A stretch of DNA of 64,000 nucleotides from positions 1 through 64,000 of the forward strand of contig PBVT01000047.1 of NCBI GenBank assembly GCA_002728755.1. The letters run 5' to 3'. The translations under genes were made by a program, and so were the position numbers. The notes beneath the pieces are model-generated. The model was not told where the DNA came from, ran no database searches, and saw only the letters and a list, made by a program, of their open reading frames with translations. Numbering within the stretch: the stretch's first letter is position 1; the number at the start of each line of letters is the position of its first letter. The stretch is from Myxococcales bacterium (GTDB taxonomy: Bacteria > Myxococcota_A > UBA9042 > UBA3505). Shown piece after piece: positions 8,219 to 16,907 of the stretch.

Positions 8219-9538
8219 TTAAAGCCGCTCGATTTTTGCAGAGGAGATTCCGGCCAATAGGTTTCTTGCATCAAAAACCGCCTGCGCATGTTCTACAATC
8301 TCGTCGGCTGAAAAGTCGTCATGATCGGTCAAGATCACAACGATATCGGCCTCACTCAGGCAGGCTGCGGACAGAGGAGTCGAATCATACTCCTGTTCTA
8401 CCACCATAAGATTGCTCACATGCGGATCATGGTAGCGAACATTCGCCCCCTGCTCGGACAACTCCAGCATAACATCGACGGCTGGAGACTCCCTTACATC
8501 AGAGACATTCTTTTTATAGGCGACACCAAGTAACAGCACCTTGGCTCCCCGAACAGCGAGCCCCCTATCATTCAACATACCTGCGATTCGTGACACCACA
8601 TACTGCGGCATCGAACGATTAATATCGTCTGCTAAATCGATAAACCGAGCCTGGGCTCCCTGCCCACGCATCTTCCAGGCAAGATATAAGGGATCGACCG
8701 GTATGCAATGCCCGCCGATACCAGGACCAGGATAGAAAGGCATATAGCCAAATGGCTTCGTCGCTGCCGCGTCGGTAACTTCCCAGACGTCGACTCCCAA
8801 CCCCTGGCAAATCAACGCCATCTCGTTCGCAAGGCCGATATTTACAGACCGAAAGGTGTTTTCCATCAGCTTGGTTAATTCAGCCGTAATGGGCCGTCCC
8901 ACCCGAACGACATCTTTGACTATCGTGCCATATAGGCAGGCACATAATTCCGTACACGCCTCTGTTACTCCCCCCACGATCTTAGGGGTATTCGCGATCG
9001 TCCAAACCTCATTCGCCGGATCGACACGTTCCGGACTCGACGCCACGAATACATTCGTTCCAACCTCAAAACCTGCTGTCCCCACCATAGGCACCAGCAA
9101 CTCTTCCGTCGTTCCAGGATAGGACGTGCTCTCCAATACAATGAGTTGTCCATCTCGCAGATTTTCACCGATCTTGTCGATAGCCCCTCGAACAAAGGAC
9201 ATATCCGGATCCCTTGTCTTTCGAAGAGGAGTCGGGACACAAATACTAATTGTGCTGGGTTCGCCTAAACGCTCCATATCCGTTGTGGCACAAAACCGAC
9301 CCGACTCCACCGCGGCCGCAACGGCTGCAGCGTCGATATCGACGACGTAGGACTCTCCGTTCATAAGAGCAGCTACCCGATCCTCGTCGATGTCAAAGCC
9401 CAGAACCGAAAAACCCGCCTCTACAAAATGAAGAGCCAGGGGAAGTCCTACATAACCAAGCCCCATCACGCCTACACAGGCGGACCGATCGGCTAATGCA
9501 GCCTTCAATTTTTCGAAACGGTCATATGTCTGGGTCAT
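8219..9538 (-). CDS. Nucleotide-sugar dehydrogenase (UDP-N-acetyl-hexosamine 6-dehydrogenase type)
   Basis: A 439-residue NAD-dependent enzyme that oxidises the C6 hydroxyl of a UDP-sugar to the uronic acid, supplying precursors for surface polysaccharide. The N-terminal Rossmann motif is GLGYVGLPLALHF with an acidic end (GFDID). The substrate-loop signature PFGYMPFYPGPGIGGHC is followed by IPVDP, and its Cys is the catalytic nucleophile. The C-terminal domain has LGVAYKKNVSDVRESPA. Length and these motifs fit the WbpA/TviB/WecC group better than UDP-glucose dehydrogenase, but the exact sugar cannot be told. No other polysaccharide genes lie nearby. The next gene downstream starts 69 bases later. 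Confidence 0.88.
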   Translation of the reverse strand: MTQTYDRFEKLKAALADRSACVGVMGLGYVGLPLALHFVEAGFSVLGFDIDEDRVAALMNGESYVVDIDAAAVAAAVESGRFCATTDMERLGEPSTISICVPTPLRKTRDPDMSFVRGAIDKIGENLRDGQLIVLESTSYPGTTEELLVPMVGTAGFEVGTNVFVASSPERVDPANEVWTIANTPKIVGGVTEACTELCACLYGTIVKDVVRVGRPITAELTKLMENTFRSVNIGLANEMALICQGLGVDVWEVTDAAATKPFGYMPFYPGPGIGGHCIPVDPLYLAWKMRGQGAQARFIDLADDINRSMPQYVVSRIAGMLNDRGLAVRGAKVLLLGVAYKKNVSDVRESPAVDVMLELSEQGANVRYHDPHVSNLMVVEQEYDSTPLSAACLSEADIVVILTDHDDFSADEIVEHAQAVFDARNLLAGISSAKIERL

Positions 9539-9660
9539 GGATTTACTCAGCTTAGAGTCTCTGCCCTAACAATGTTACGCGACCCATGCAAGGGCACGGC
9601 ACATAGCTTCGATGATTTATGTCGGAATATGTGGGCCTTCCGAATCCAACAGGGGGTAGC

Positions 9661-9700
9661 AAAAAAAGAAATGCCGGGCATCATGGATGCCCGGCATTTC
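9661..9700 (-). terminator. Intrinsic terminator after the Cys-rich lipoprotein gene
   Basis: A perfect 15-bp stem (9668-9682 with 9686-9700) closes a 3-base loop. On the minus strand it is followed at once by seven T residues (9661-9667). It lies 27 bases beyond the stop codon of the lipoprotein gene at 9728 and so separates that transcript from the sugar dehydrogenase gene. Confidence 0.92.
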
Positions 9701-9727
9701 TGATTACAGAGGCCTGAACCGGCGTGA

Positions 9728-12166
9728 TTAGTTGCAGGATGTGGAACAGCCCTGACCCGGAAGGCCAAGAACATCGGTCACATTTCCACATGTACCCGAA
9801 TCACAGGTGCCGGTCTCTGAACAATCAGCAACACAGCGGAAGTTTTCTTGTAGCTGTGTTCCTGTGTTGGAACAGACATAACCAGGCTGACAGTCTGTAT
9901 GTACTTCACAGGGGACGCATGTGCTGTCCGGAGGAAGACATTTGTATACCGAAGCCTCATTGGCCGGGTCTTCGCGAGGAATCTGTACCTGTGCAAGACA
10001 GGCCGTTCCAGGAACAGCGTCACAGCTTGTGGCATCGCTCGGGTCACAGAGACTGCTGCAAACACCGCCAGCGGAGGTGTTTTCACATAACAGACTCGTG
10101 CACTCGTAGTATGCATCACAGGACAGGCCTGGACCCTTTGCAGCTTGAACACCTTCACTATCCAGGTTGCTCATGCAAAGGAATTCTACAACCGCTGGTA
10201 CATCAGGGTTGCTCGCAATCGTCGTGGGTGAACATGCTTCGGACGCAGCGTTACATACGCTCGGATCACCAACACCAGGCGTCGCCGTTGAACAGTCGTT
10301 CAGGGTAGAGGCTGGGTCTTCTGGACGACAGATGGATACGTACAGGTCGTCTTTGATGTCAGCATTTTGATTCGAAGAGAAACGAATCGCTTGGCATACG
10401 CCGCTCGCGTTGGCGGCATCGCCGTTCAACATCTCGACGTCCACAGGACAATCGGCGGTGCTGCTGCATGCTGCGAAACAGCTCGGTACAGCCTGGCCGT
10501 CAGCGCTCTGGTAGAAGTTCAAGCACAAGCTATTCACACACATATTGCCTGTGTCAGCCATACACTTGTCACCGTGGGCACCGGTCATAGCCGCATTCTC
10601 GGAAGAGGTGCAGTAGAACTTGAATTCAGCGCCACCACCCGGAGCTGCTACCTGCGTCGGCGTACAGAACTCACCAGGAACGGTACAGTCAGCATCGCCA
10701 CCACATTCCGTTAGGTCGCCTTCATGCTTGATGGGTTGGCAAACACTCAAAGACATGAATGCATCGCCGACATCACCACTGATGTCGTTTTCGTTCAAGT
10801 CGATGGGGAAAGTCTCCACACCACAAATCTGCTTACCTTCGGCACAGTCCGCATCAGTCGAGCAATGCGTGCTGCACATACCGTTGGTGCACCAGATCGG
10901 GTTTTCACAGACATCGCCAGGAAAGTCGTCGCTGGGATTGAAGTCACAAGCGGCACCAACTGGAACAGCATTGTTGGGCTTACGCAGGCAGATGTGATCC
11001 CAATCGGCCAGCTCGGCAGTTGCTTCACCGTTGTAGAAGGTACGGCAGAAGAAATCCGGGTCGACACAGTCGTTGTTTATATCACAGTTCTTACCAAAGC
11101 AGGTTCCGGCTCGGAGCTCAGGAGGACCAGAGGCGAGAAGGAAGTCCTGCTCGCAGAACCATGGAGAGCAATCCGCGTCTGTGTCACAGGTGACATCACC
11201 ATTATTAGCACAGGTACCTCCGGTACATGCCACACCTTCTGGGAAACAGACGCTGTCATCGGAACCACAGGGAGCTGCACAGCCAATTCCGATGCCGAAG
11301 CAAAGGCCGTCGGCACAGTAGGCGAGGTCGTCATTATAGAATATCGCAGGGTTGTGAGGGTTGCTCTCACAGAATTCAGAGACACCCTTTCCACCGTCAA
11401 TGGCGGTTGCACAATGGAAGCCCTGTACACCAATGAACTGGTGGATCTTGCAGGACTCACCCGTGGGGCAATCCGAAGAAACGGTGCAAGCTTTGAAATC
11501 GGTACCTGGGGTACATTGGGTGAAGTCTTGCTCTCCGGCTTGTGGGTTGGTCAGTCGGACACATTTGTATCCATCACCATAGGGGCCATTCGGATCGGCA
11601 CCAGCACAAAGGCTATCACCATCTTCGATGCCATCGGGCTCCGACGCGCCAGTAATATTGTTTACCGCGTCATCAGCCGCACTCATGGTGCATTGTTTAA
11701 TGCAGACAGGTTCGCCGAAGACGACATTACAGGAGCCTTCCATACATTGTTGGTCAAGGCATTGGAGGTAGGTCAGAAGCGCGTTCTGATCACTGAAGTC
11801 CTCTGGCTCTTTCTCAGCACATTCCGGCGTTATGAAACACTCTTCGCCATAGGCAACGGTACCAACTACGTCTTGTTCACACGTGCCTTGCGCCGTACAT
11901 GTTGCTCCAGGACCACACAGGCCACAGATTCCACCGCAGCCATCTGGACCACACGCTTTTCCATCACATTGGGGTGTACAGACATTGCCATCAGTGCCAC
12001 CATTATCGGTTCCACCATTATCGGTTCCACCATTATCGGTTCCACCATTATCAGATCCACCATCCGTGGAAATCGTGTCCGTCTGTGGTTCGGAATCTCC
12101 ACCACAACCGGGAGCGACAATAAATGTCAGAAATAAAATAGCGAAAATAAAACAACTGCGCTTCAT
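9728..12166 (-). CDS. Large Cys-rich lipoprotein with GGTDN linker
   Basis: An 812-residue surface-type lipoprotein of unknown function. ATG 12166 follows a GGAGG site and is followed by a basic start, a hydrophobic core and a cysteine (VAPGC, Cys21) as the likely lipid anchor. A linker with four or more GGTDN repeats leads to a Cys block with CGPDGCGGICGLCG, a form common in myxobacterial surface proteins. Then come many repeated Cys modules with strings such as CSTDADCAEG, CTVSSDCPTGESC and CGGDADCTVPGEFC. These resemble disulfide-rich Dickkopf/EGF-like modules. It is monocistronic, with its own promoter (12245-12273) and terminator (9661-9700). An adhesive, prey-contact or surface-coat role is possible but not shown. 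Confidence 0.8.
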   Translation of the reverse strand: MKRSCFIFAILFLTFIVAPGCGGDSEPQTDTISTDGGSDNGGTDNGGTDNGGTDNGGTDGNVCTPQCDGKACGPDGCGGICGLCGPGATCTAQGTCEQDVVGTVAYGEECFITPECAEKEPEDFSDQNALLTYLQCLDQQCMEGSCNVVFGEPVCIKQCTMSAADDAVNNITGASEPDGIEDGDSLCAGADPNGPYGDGYKCVRLTNPQAGEQDFTQCTPGTDFKACTVSSDCPTGESCKIHQFIGVQGFHCATAIDGGKGVSEFCESNPHNPAIFYNDDLAYCADGLCFGIGIGCAAPCGSDDSVCFPEGVACTGGTCANNGDVTCDTDADCSPWFCEQDFLLASGPPELRAGTCFGKNCDINNDCVDPDFFCRTFYNGEATAELADWDHICLRKPNNAVPVGAACDFNPSDDFPGDVCENPIWCTNGMCSTHCSTDADCAEGKQICGVETFPIDLNENDISGDVGDAFMSLSVCQPIKHEGDLTECGGDADCTVPGEFCTPTQVAAPGGGAEFKFYCTSSENAAMTGAHGDKCMADTGNMCVNSLCLNFYQSADGQAVPSCFAACSSTADCPVDVEMLNGDAANASGVCQAIRFSSNQNADIKDDLYVSICRPEDPASTLNDCSTATPGVGDPSVCNAASEACSPTTIASNPDVPAVVEFLCMSNLDSEGVQAAKGPGLSCDAYYECTSLLCENTSAGGVCSSLCDPSDATSCDAVPGTACLAQVQIPREDPANEASVYKCLPPDSTCVPCEVHTDCQPGYVCSNTGTQLQENFRCVADCSETGTCDSGTCGNVTDVLGLPGQGCSTSCN
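12000..12059 (-). repeat. Tandem 15-bp repeat, four copies, in the lipoprotein linker
   Basis: The unit ccattatcggttcca is present three times exactly, and a fourth copy differs by two bases. It encodes the GGTDN repeats just after the lipid anchor. Because 15 is a multiple of three, copy-number changes alter linker length without breaking the frame. Confidence 0.93.
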
Positions 12167-12244
12167 TGGAAGTACCTCCAAACGTTGCCTTCTTTGGCAA
12201 TATCCGTTGCACGGGAAAGTTACCCCTCTACTGAGGGAGCGCGC

Positions 12245-12273
12245 ATCGTAGGCACCTGGGACGCCTGTGTCAA
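12245..12273 (-). promoter_or_regulatory. Sigma70-type promoter of the Cys-rich lipoprotein gene
   Basis: On the minus strand a perfect -35 TTGACA (12268-12273) is followed after 17 bases by TACGAT (12245-12250), a 4/6 match to the -10 consensus. It sits about 80 bases before the start codon, downstream of aroE, giving the lipoprotein gene independent transcription. Confidence 0.7.
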
Positions 12274-12319
12274 GCACCAATATTAGATTTCTTCACCGCG
12301 GAGAATGGTATCTAGTCCA

Positions 12320-13171
12320 TCATTTCCGCAGTCGTTTCAGAATGTCCCGCAGACCAACGTTATTTAGGCTGTGTTTCGTCCAGAGTTCCCATGCTTTCAT
12401 GGCCTGTCCGATCAACATGGGTAACCCGTCTGAAACCGGGTTTAGTCCACATTGACGAGCCATCTGCATAAAGGTGGTGCCCGATGCAGATGGGGCATAC
12501 ACCAGGTCTAGAGCGGGAACTCCCGAATGTGGTTCGACCACCGGCCGGAGGAATCCTTCGATCGTTTCCACGTCGCCTTGTTCCAACCCCAAAGACGTAC
12601 AATGAACGATTAAGTCTATCGCCTGGTCCTTCACCGAATCGTTGTAGGGGACAATACGATTCGGATCCAGTGTACATATTTGTTCCAGTCGATCAGAGCT
12701 CCGATTAAAGATAATCGTCCGCCCTACCTTACGCTCAGACAAAACGGAAACAACCGCTCGGGCCGCACCACCGGCCCCAAGCACAAGGATAGAAGCTCCC
12801 TCCAGGTGGTACCCCAGATGGTCCAACATCATCGCAAAGCCTGAAACGTCCGTATTGTATGCAGTGAAGCCACCATCCGTTCGAACCAGGGTATTGGCCG
12901 CTCCAATCACAGCCACCTCGGGCGAAACAGCACTCACGTGGTCGAGGACCTCCCTCTTATAGGGCACGGTAACATTTGCCCCCACCAGTCCGGGCGTCGC
13001 GGATAGTTCCCCGATTGTGTCCTTCAGCGTACCTGGGCTGACATTTCGAAGTGTGTAACGAAACGGTGTGTCAGACTCGTTAGCAAGAATGGCGAAGATA
13101 TCGGGGGAAAGAGAATGTGCAACCGGATGCCCGATGAGAACCGCCGATGGTTGGACTCCCGCCTCTCCCAT
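12320..13171 (-). CDS. aroE: Shikimate dehydrogenase
   Basis: A 283-residue NADP-dependent enzyme that reduces 3-dehydroshikimate to shikimate in aromatic amino acid synthesis. The substrate site is seen in GHPVAHSLSP (serines binding the carboxylate) and NVTVPYKREV with the catalytic Lys. NTDVSGF carries the conserved Asn/Asp. The cofactor motif is VLGAGGAARAVV, followed by NRSSDR, whose Asn-Arg favours NADP. The C-terminal part has DLVYAPSAS and the late GLPMLIGQAMKAWELW. ATG 13171 overlaps the ribF stop (TGATG) and has a GGAAGGAG site, so the two are translationally coupled. Length is normal for the family. Confidence 0.95.
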   Translation of the reverse strand: MGEAGVQPSAVLIGHPVAHSLSPDIFAILANESDTPFRYTLRNVSPGTLKDTIGELSATPGLVGANVTVPYKREVLDHVSAVSPEVAVIGAANTLVRTDGGFTAYNTDVSGFAMMLDHLGYHLEGASILVLGAGGAARAVVSVLSERKVGRTIIFNRSSDRLEQICTLDPNRIVPYNDSVKDQAIDLIVHCTSLGLEQGDVETIEGFLRPVVEPHSGVPALDLVYAPSASGTTFMQMARQCGLNPVSDGLPMLIGQAMKAWELWTKHSLNNVGLRDILKRLRK

Positions 13172-14121
13172 CACACTTCCGCTCCTTCCAACACCGTACG
13201 GGCCGCAGATATATCCATCTGAATTTGAGCAACTAACGCATCAACGCCATCAAAGCGTTTCTCATCCCGAAGTTTTTTTACAAACTCCAGTCGAACAACC
13301 TGCCCATACAGATCTGGATGTTCTCCATCCAATAGATGAACCTCTAATACCGGTGCTGACGTGGCCGGAGTTTCGAACGTAGGTTTAAGTCCTAGATTCG
13401 CCACTCCCCGCAACATTCGTAATGGATTCGACTCCGATTGAACCATCACAGCGTATACGCCGAGAGCCGGTATCACTTGTGATCGATAGTCGATATTCGC
13501 AGTCGGCACACCGATTGTCTTACCGCGGCCGTCTCCGTGTACTACCGTACCGTAGACGTCATAATGGCGCCCCATCCAATGACAGACACGGTCTACTTCA
13601 CCATCTCGCAGCAACCGCCGTAAACCCGACGAGGAGATCTTGTCCCCACCGTCAAGCACTGGATCCATCTGTATTACATCAAAGCCAGACTTCTCCCCGC
13701 AGCCTCGCAAGAACTCTGTGTCACCAGCCCGATCTTTTCCGAAACGTGTGTCCGGACCTGCAACAAAGGTAACCGGATTGAGGGGCCCCAGGACATAGGT
13801 CTCCAAGAATTCATCCGGGGACAAGCTCGCAAGCTCCTCTGTAAATTCGATAACGACCACATGATCGATACCTGCATTCTCAAGCTGTGTCGCTCGTCGC
13901 GGGATCGGAACCAGAGTAGGAATCTTTTGCTCCGGACGTAGAACATTTGCAGGGTGCGGATCAAAGGTGAGAACCACGGACGGACAGCCATGGGCGTCTG
14001 CACACTCGATAACCTTCTTAACCAAGGCCTGGTGACCAAGATGAAAACCGTCGAAATTTCCCAATGTAACCACCGACGCGGCTAGTTCCACTGGACTGAC
14101 ATAGGGCGGGCTCTGGTGCAT
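13171..14121 (-). CDS. ribF: Bifunctional riboflavin kinase/FAD synthetase
   Basis: A 316-residue enzyme converting riboflavin to FMN and then FAD. The N-terminal adenylyltransferase domain has TLGNFDGFHLGHQAL (nucleotidyl-transferase HxGH) and LTFDPHPANVLRP, then AGPDTRFGKDRAGD and an SSSGLRRLLRDGEV-like stretch. The C-terminal kinase domain has GRHYDVYGTVVHGDGRGKTIGVPTANI, shown here as separate pieces YGTVVHGDGRGKTIG and PTANI, and ends with VRLEFVKKLRDEKRF. I chose ATG 14121. A TTG at 14166 would extend it but lies inside the T-tract of the upstream terminator. No strong ribosome site is seen. It is coupled to aroE. Confidence 0.94.
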   Translation of the reverse strand: MHQSPPYVSPVELAASVVTLGNFDGFHLGHQALVKKVIECADAHGCPSVVLTFDPHPANVLRPEQKIPTLVPIPRRATQLENAGIDHVVVIEFTEELASLSPDEFLETYVLGPLNPVTFVAGPDTRFGKDRAGDTEFLRGCGEKSGFDVIQMDPVLDGGDKISSSGLRRLLRDGEVDRVCHWMGRHYDVYGTVVHGDGRGKTIGVPTANIDYRSQVIPALGVYAVMVQSESNPLRMLRGVANLGLKPTFETPATSAPVLEVHLLDGEHPDLYGQVVRLEFVKKLRDEKRFDGVDALVAQIQMDISAARTVLEGAEV

Positions 14122-14163
14122 CGTGGGAGATCTACCGGATGAAGTGTGGGAGTGGGCCTGAAC

Positions 14164-14198
14164 CAAAAAAACAGCGACCCCCCCATTTGGTGGGGTCG
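14164..14198 (-). terminator. Intrinsic terminator after the tRNA pair and ribosomal operon
   Basis: On the minus strand a 7-bp GC-rich stem (14192-14198 with 14175-14181) with an about 10-base loop is followed by CTG and then seven T residues near 14164-14170. It lies just beyond tRNA-Glu, so it probably ends the long ribosomal transcript or the tRNA transcript before ribF. Confidence 0.85.
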
Positions 14199-14205
14199 AA
14201 AAGGG

Positions 14206-14277
14206 TACCCCGTACGGGATTCGAACCCGTGATACCGGCGTGAGAGGCCGGCGTCCTAACCGCTAGACCAACGGGGC
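14206..14277 (-). tRNA. tRNA-Glu (anticodon CUC)
   Basis: A full cloverleaf can be drawn: acceptor GCCCCGT with ACGGGGT, a D arm in GTCTAGCGGTTAGGAC, an anticodon stem CCGGC/GCCGG around the loop CTCTCAC, and a T arm with GGTTCGAATCC. The anticodon CUC reads GAG. The 3' CCA is not encoded. Confidence 0.93.
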
Positions 14278-14289
14278 ACAAACAAAGGG

Positions 14290-14360
14290 TTCGGGGACAA
14301 GGATTCGAACCTTGACTAGCGGCACCAGAAACCGCCGTCCTGCCATTAGACGATCCCCGA
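14290..14360 (-). tRNA. tRNA-Gln (anticodon CUG)
   Basis: The acceptor stem TCGGGGA pairs with TCCCCGA. The D arm is GTCTAATGGCAGGAC. The anticodon loop TTCTGGT gives anticodon CUG, which reads CAG. The T arm is CAAGGTTCGAATCCTTG. CCA is not encoded. It lies 39 bases after rplQ and 12 bases before tRNA-Glu on the same strand, so it may ride on the ribosomal transcript. Confidence 0.93.
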
Positions 14361-14398
14361 ATCGTGTTGCCGTAGGTAGCCAAAACCACCGAACACTG

Positions 14399-14839
14399 TC
14401 AAGACGCCTCTTCACTGGCAGTTTCACCAGCAGTACGATCACTCCATTCGATAATCGAAAGAGGAGCACCATCTCCATGGCGATGACCAACCTTCAGCAC
14501 GCGGGTATAACCGCCTGCACGGTCCGCAAAACGAGGACCAAGGTTATCAAATAGCTTAGCGAGGGCGTCCTTGGACGTACGCGTCAACACTGTTCCTTTC
14601 GACGTCTGAATCTTCACCGTCTGGTTGAACAACATCGTTTGCGCACGGCGCCGAGCGTGGAGGTCTCCTCGTTTTGCCAGGGTAACCAACCGATCGGCGA
14701 GTCGTTTCAACGCTTTGGCTTTCGCATCTGTCGTCGTAATCCGCTCGTCAAGGACAAGAGATGTCAGAAGATTCCGAAACATTGCTCGTCGATGTGCTGT
14801 CGAACGACTTAATTTCTTTCCGGCTTTGCGGTGACGCAT
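14399..14839 (-). CDS. rplQ: Ribosomal protein L17
   Basis: The last protein gene of the ribosomal super-operon, a 146-residue 50S protein near the exit tunnel. It starts with the invariant [17 protein letters not shown], followed by [15 protein letters not shown] and [22 protein letters not shown] 14839 has a GGAGAA site. It follows rpoA by 27 bases. The C-terminus is extended by an acidic/Ser-Thr tail relative to the shortest homologues. Confidence 0.97.
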   Translation of the reverse strand: MRHRKAGKKLSRSTAHRRAMFRNLLTSLVLDERITTTDAKAKALKRLADRLVTLAKRGDLHARRRAQTMLFNQTVKIQTSKGTVLTRTSKDALAKLFDNLGPRFADRAGGYTRVLKVGHRHGDGAPLSIIEWSDRTAGETASEEAS

Positions 14840-14866
14840 GATTACTTCTCCGTCTGGTTTCTATGC

Positions 14867-15856
14867 TCAGTCAAAGTCCGGAGCATCGGCTGGGTCAAAC
14901 CCATCGATTTCCATGTTGAGCGTAAGATTCATGCTGGCCAGAATCTCTTTGATCTCTTTAAGGGACTTCCGACCAAAATTCTTTGTCTGTAGTAGATCGT
15001 CTTCCGTTTTCTGCACTAACTCGCCGATATGCCGAATATTGGCATTCTTAAGACAGTTCGCACTACGTACGCTCAGCTCAAGATCATCAACGAGACGGTA
15101 CAGGTCTTCACTCAGTTGTGGCTCTTCCGGACCAGACTCTTCTTCCTTGATCTCGGCCAGATACTCCTGGTCTCCGGTGAATACCCGGAATTGATCGCGG
15201 AGAATGGCGGCTGCAAAGCCAACAGCATCTTCACCTGTGAGGGAGCCGTTGGTCCAGATCTCTAGAACGAGCTTATCATAATCGGTTCGCTGGCCTACAC
15301 GAGCCGGAGCGATACGATAGTTGACTCGACGAATCGGGCTGTAAATGGAATCTACTGCAATATAGTTAGCAGGATCATCGTCGGTCTTATTTTCTTCGGC
15401 CAGAGCATAGCCAACGCCGGTACCTGTGGTCAGTCGCATTGTAAGCTGGCCGCCCTCATTTACCGTAGCAATATAATGATCTGGATTCAGAACAGTAACC
15501 GTGCCTGGTACCTGAATGTCACCGGCCGTTACGCGTGCTGGTCCAGCGATATCAATAAGAAGCTCCTGTGGCTCCCATACGTCGGTTCCAATCTGGATTC
15601 CCTTCACGTTCAAGATCATAGAAGCAACATCTTCCACGATATTGGGCAGAGCGCTGAACTCATGCAAAGCACCTTCAATATTAATCCCTTTGATGGCTGC
15701 ACCAGGAATGGACGAAAGCATCACACGGCGCAGAGCATTACCGAGGGTCGTTCCGTAACCACGCTCCAACGGTTCAACAGAAACCTTTGCATAGTTGTTG
15801 GTCGCCTCGACTTTCAATTCACGGGGACGAATAAAGTTACTCATATTGGTCAACAT
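14867..15856 (-). CDS. rpoA: RNA polymerase alpha subunit
   Basis: The 329-residue alpha subunit that nucleates RNA polymerase assembly and contacts promoters. The N-terminal domain has [20 protein letters not shown], the dimerisation signature. The C-terminal domain has [20 protein letters not shown] and [14 protein letters not shown], the DNA and activator contact helix-hairpin-helix. I chose ATG 15856 because a GGAGG site lies 9-10 bases before it; ATG 15844 is also possible. It follows rpsK, whereas rpsD usually sits between them. Confidence 0.97.
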   Translation of the reverse strand: MLTNMSNFIRPRELKVEATNNYAKVSVEPLERGYGTTLGNALRRVMLSSIPGAAIKGINIEGALHEFSALPNIVEDVASMILNVKGIQIGTDVWEPQELLIDIAGPARVTAGDIQVPGTVTVLNPDHYIATVNEGGQLTMRLTTGTGVGYALAEENKTDDDPANYIAVDSIYSPIRRVNYRIAPARVGQRTDYDKLVLEIWTNGSLTGEDAVGFAAAILRDQFRVFTGDQEYLAEIKEEESGPEEPQLSEDLYRLVDDLELSVRSANCLKNANIRHIGELVQKTEDDLLQTKNFGRKSLKEIKEILASMNLTLNMEIDGFDPADAPDFD

Positions 15857-15969
15857 GCCTGAGATCCTCCTGGTAACTGAACTCAACGTCAGTACCGGCT
15901 ACTTTCTGCATTAAATGCTTATTGCGGCTTTGTAGGCCGTAAATACTTCAATACCTACCAAAAATATTC

Positions 15970-16359
15970 TTATACGCGACGCTTCTTACGCGGACGACAA
16001 CCGTTATGGGGAATGCCGGTGACGTCACGAATCACGGTAATCTTCAACCCCGCAGCAGAGAGGGCTCGGATCGCGGCTTCTCGGCCACTTCCAGGTCCTT
16101 TAACCTGCACGACGATGGTCTTCATACCATGATCCATAGCTGCCTTGGCAGCATCTTGACCAGCCAGCTGGGCGGCAAAGGGTGTGCTTTTGCGAGAACC
16201 CTTGAATCCGACCTTGCCTGCACTGGCCCATGAGACCGTGTTTCCCATCATGTCCGTAATCGTAATCAACGTATTGTTGAAGGTAGATCGAACGTGTGCG
16301 ATTCCATTCGGAATATTCTTCTTTATCTTCTTTTTGCCTGAACGGCGTGGACCAGCCAT
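15970..16359 (-). CDS. rpsK: Ribosomal protein S11
   Basis: A 129-residue 30S platform protein. Conserved strings are [49 protein letters not shown] and the C-terminal [18 protein letters not shown]. It lies 13 bases after rpsM. A 113-base AT-rich gap without a gene separates it from rpoA, the place normally held by rpsD. Confidence 0.98.
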   Translation of the reverse strand: MAGPRRSGKKKIKKNIPNGIAHVRSTFNNTLITITDMMGNTVSWASAGKVGFKGSRKSTPFAAQLAGQDAAKAAMDHGMKTIVVQVKGPGSGREAAIRALSAAGLKITVIRDVTGIPHNGCRPRKKRRV

Positions 16360-16372
16360 AGCTTAGTTCCTC

Positions 16373-16753
16373 TCATTTACCCGGTGTTTTCTTTCCCTTG
16401 ACGGCCGTTCGTCTCGGTCCCTTACGAGTACGCGCATTCGTATGAGTACGCTGTCCTCGAACAGGCAATCCGCGACGATGACGAAGGCCGCGATAGCAAC
16501 CTAGATCCATCAAGCGTTTGATATTGGACGTAACTTCACGGCGGAGATCACCTTCAATGGTGTATTCCGCGTTGATGACATTACGAATCCGAATGGTCTC
16601 ATCTTCATTCAACTCACTAATCTTTTTCCAAGGGTCCACTTGGGCCTTCTCAGAAATAACCAGCGCTGTGTTTTGACCAATCCCATAGATGCGTGTCAAC
16701 GCAATCACTACAGCTTTGGTAGCTGGAAGATCAATACCTGCTATACGTGCCAT
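16373..16753 (-). CDS. rpsM: Ribosomal protein S13
   Basis: A 126-residue 30S head protein that contacts the P-site tRNA through its basic tail. It has [39 protein letters not shown] and [16 protein letters not shown] followed by a Lys-rich tail. It follows rpmJ by 24 bases. Confidence 0.98.
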   Translation of the reverse strand: MARIAGIDLPATKAVVIALTRIYGIGQNTALVISEKAQVDPWKKISELNEDETIRIRNVINAEYTIEGDLRREVTSNIKRLMDLGCYRGLRHRRGLPVRGQRTHTNARTRKGPRRTAVKGKKTPGK

Positions 16754-16777
16754 CGTTCTTACCTTCTTCTCTTATGT

Positions 16778-16891
16778 TCAGCCTTGGCGCTGGTTGTGGC
16801 GTGCGTTTTCGCAAATTACGCGAATCACGCCACGGCGCTTGATGACCTTACATTTGTCACAGATTTTCTTTACGGAAGCTCGGACCTTCAT
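16778..16891 (-). CDS. rpmJ: Ribosomal protein L36
   Basis: A 37-codon gene translating as [20 protein letters not shown] followed by [17 protein letters not shown]. The zinc-binding set Cys-X2-Cys ... Cys ... His is complete, so this is the zinc form. It lies directly between secY and rpsM. The genes often found here in other bacteria (adk, map, infA) are missing. Confidence 0.97.
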   Translation of the reverse strand: MKVRASVKKICDKCKVIKRRGVIRVICENARHNQRQG

Positions 16892-16907
16892 TGGATCCTC
16901 CTACTCT

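Noticed and set aside
12000-12059. Short regular repeats considered as a CRISPR-like array
   Set aside because: The units are directly abutting without spacers and are in frame in a coding region.
10724-12136. A 470-codon open frame on the plus strand
   Set aside because: It lies fully antisense to the Cys-rich lipoprotein gene, whose Cys codon pattern, signal peptide, promoter and terminator are convincing. The plus frame translates to low-quality Thr/Ile-rich sequence with no domain.
14132-14389. An 85-codon minus-strand frame
   Set aside because: It runs through both tRNA genes and the terminator.
15857-15969. Search for a remnant of rpsD between rpsK and rpoA
   Set aside because: The gap is only 113 bases and none of the S4 signature strings can be translated from it.
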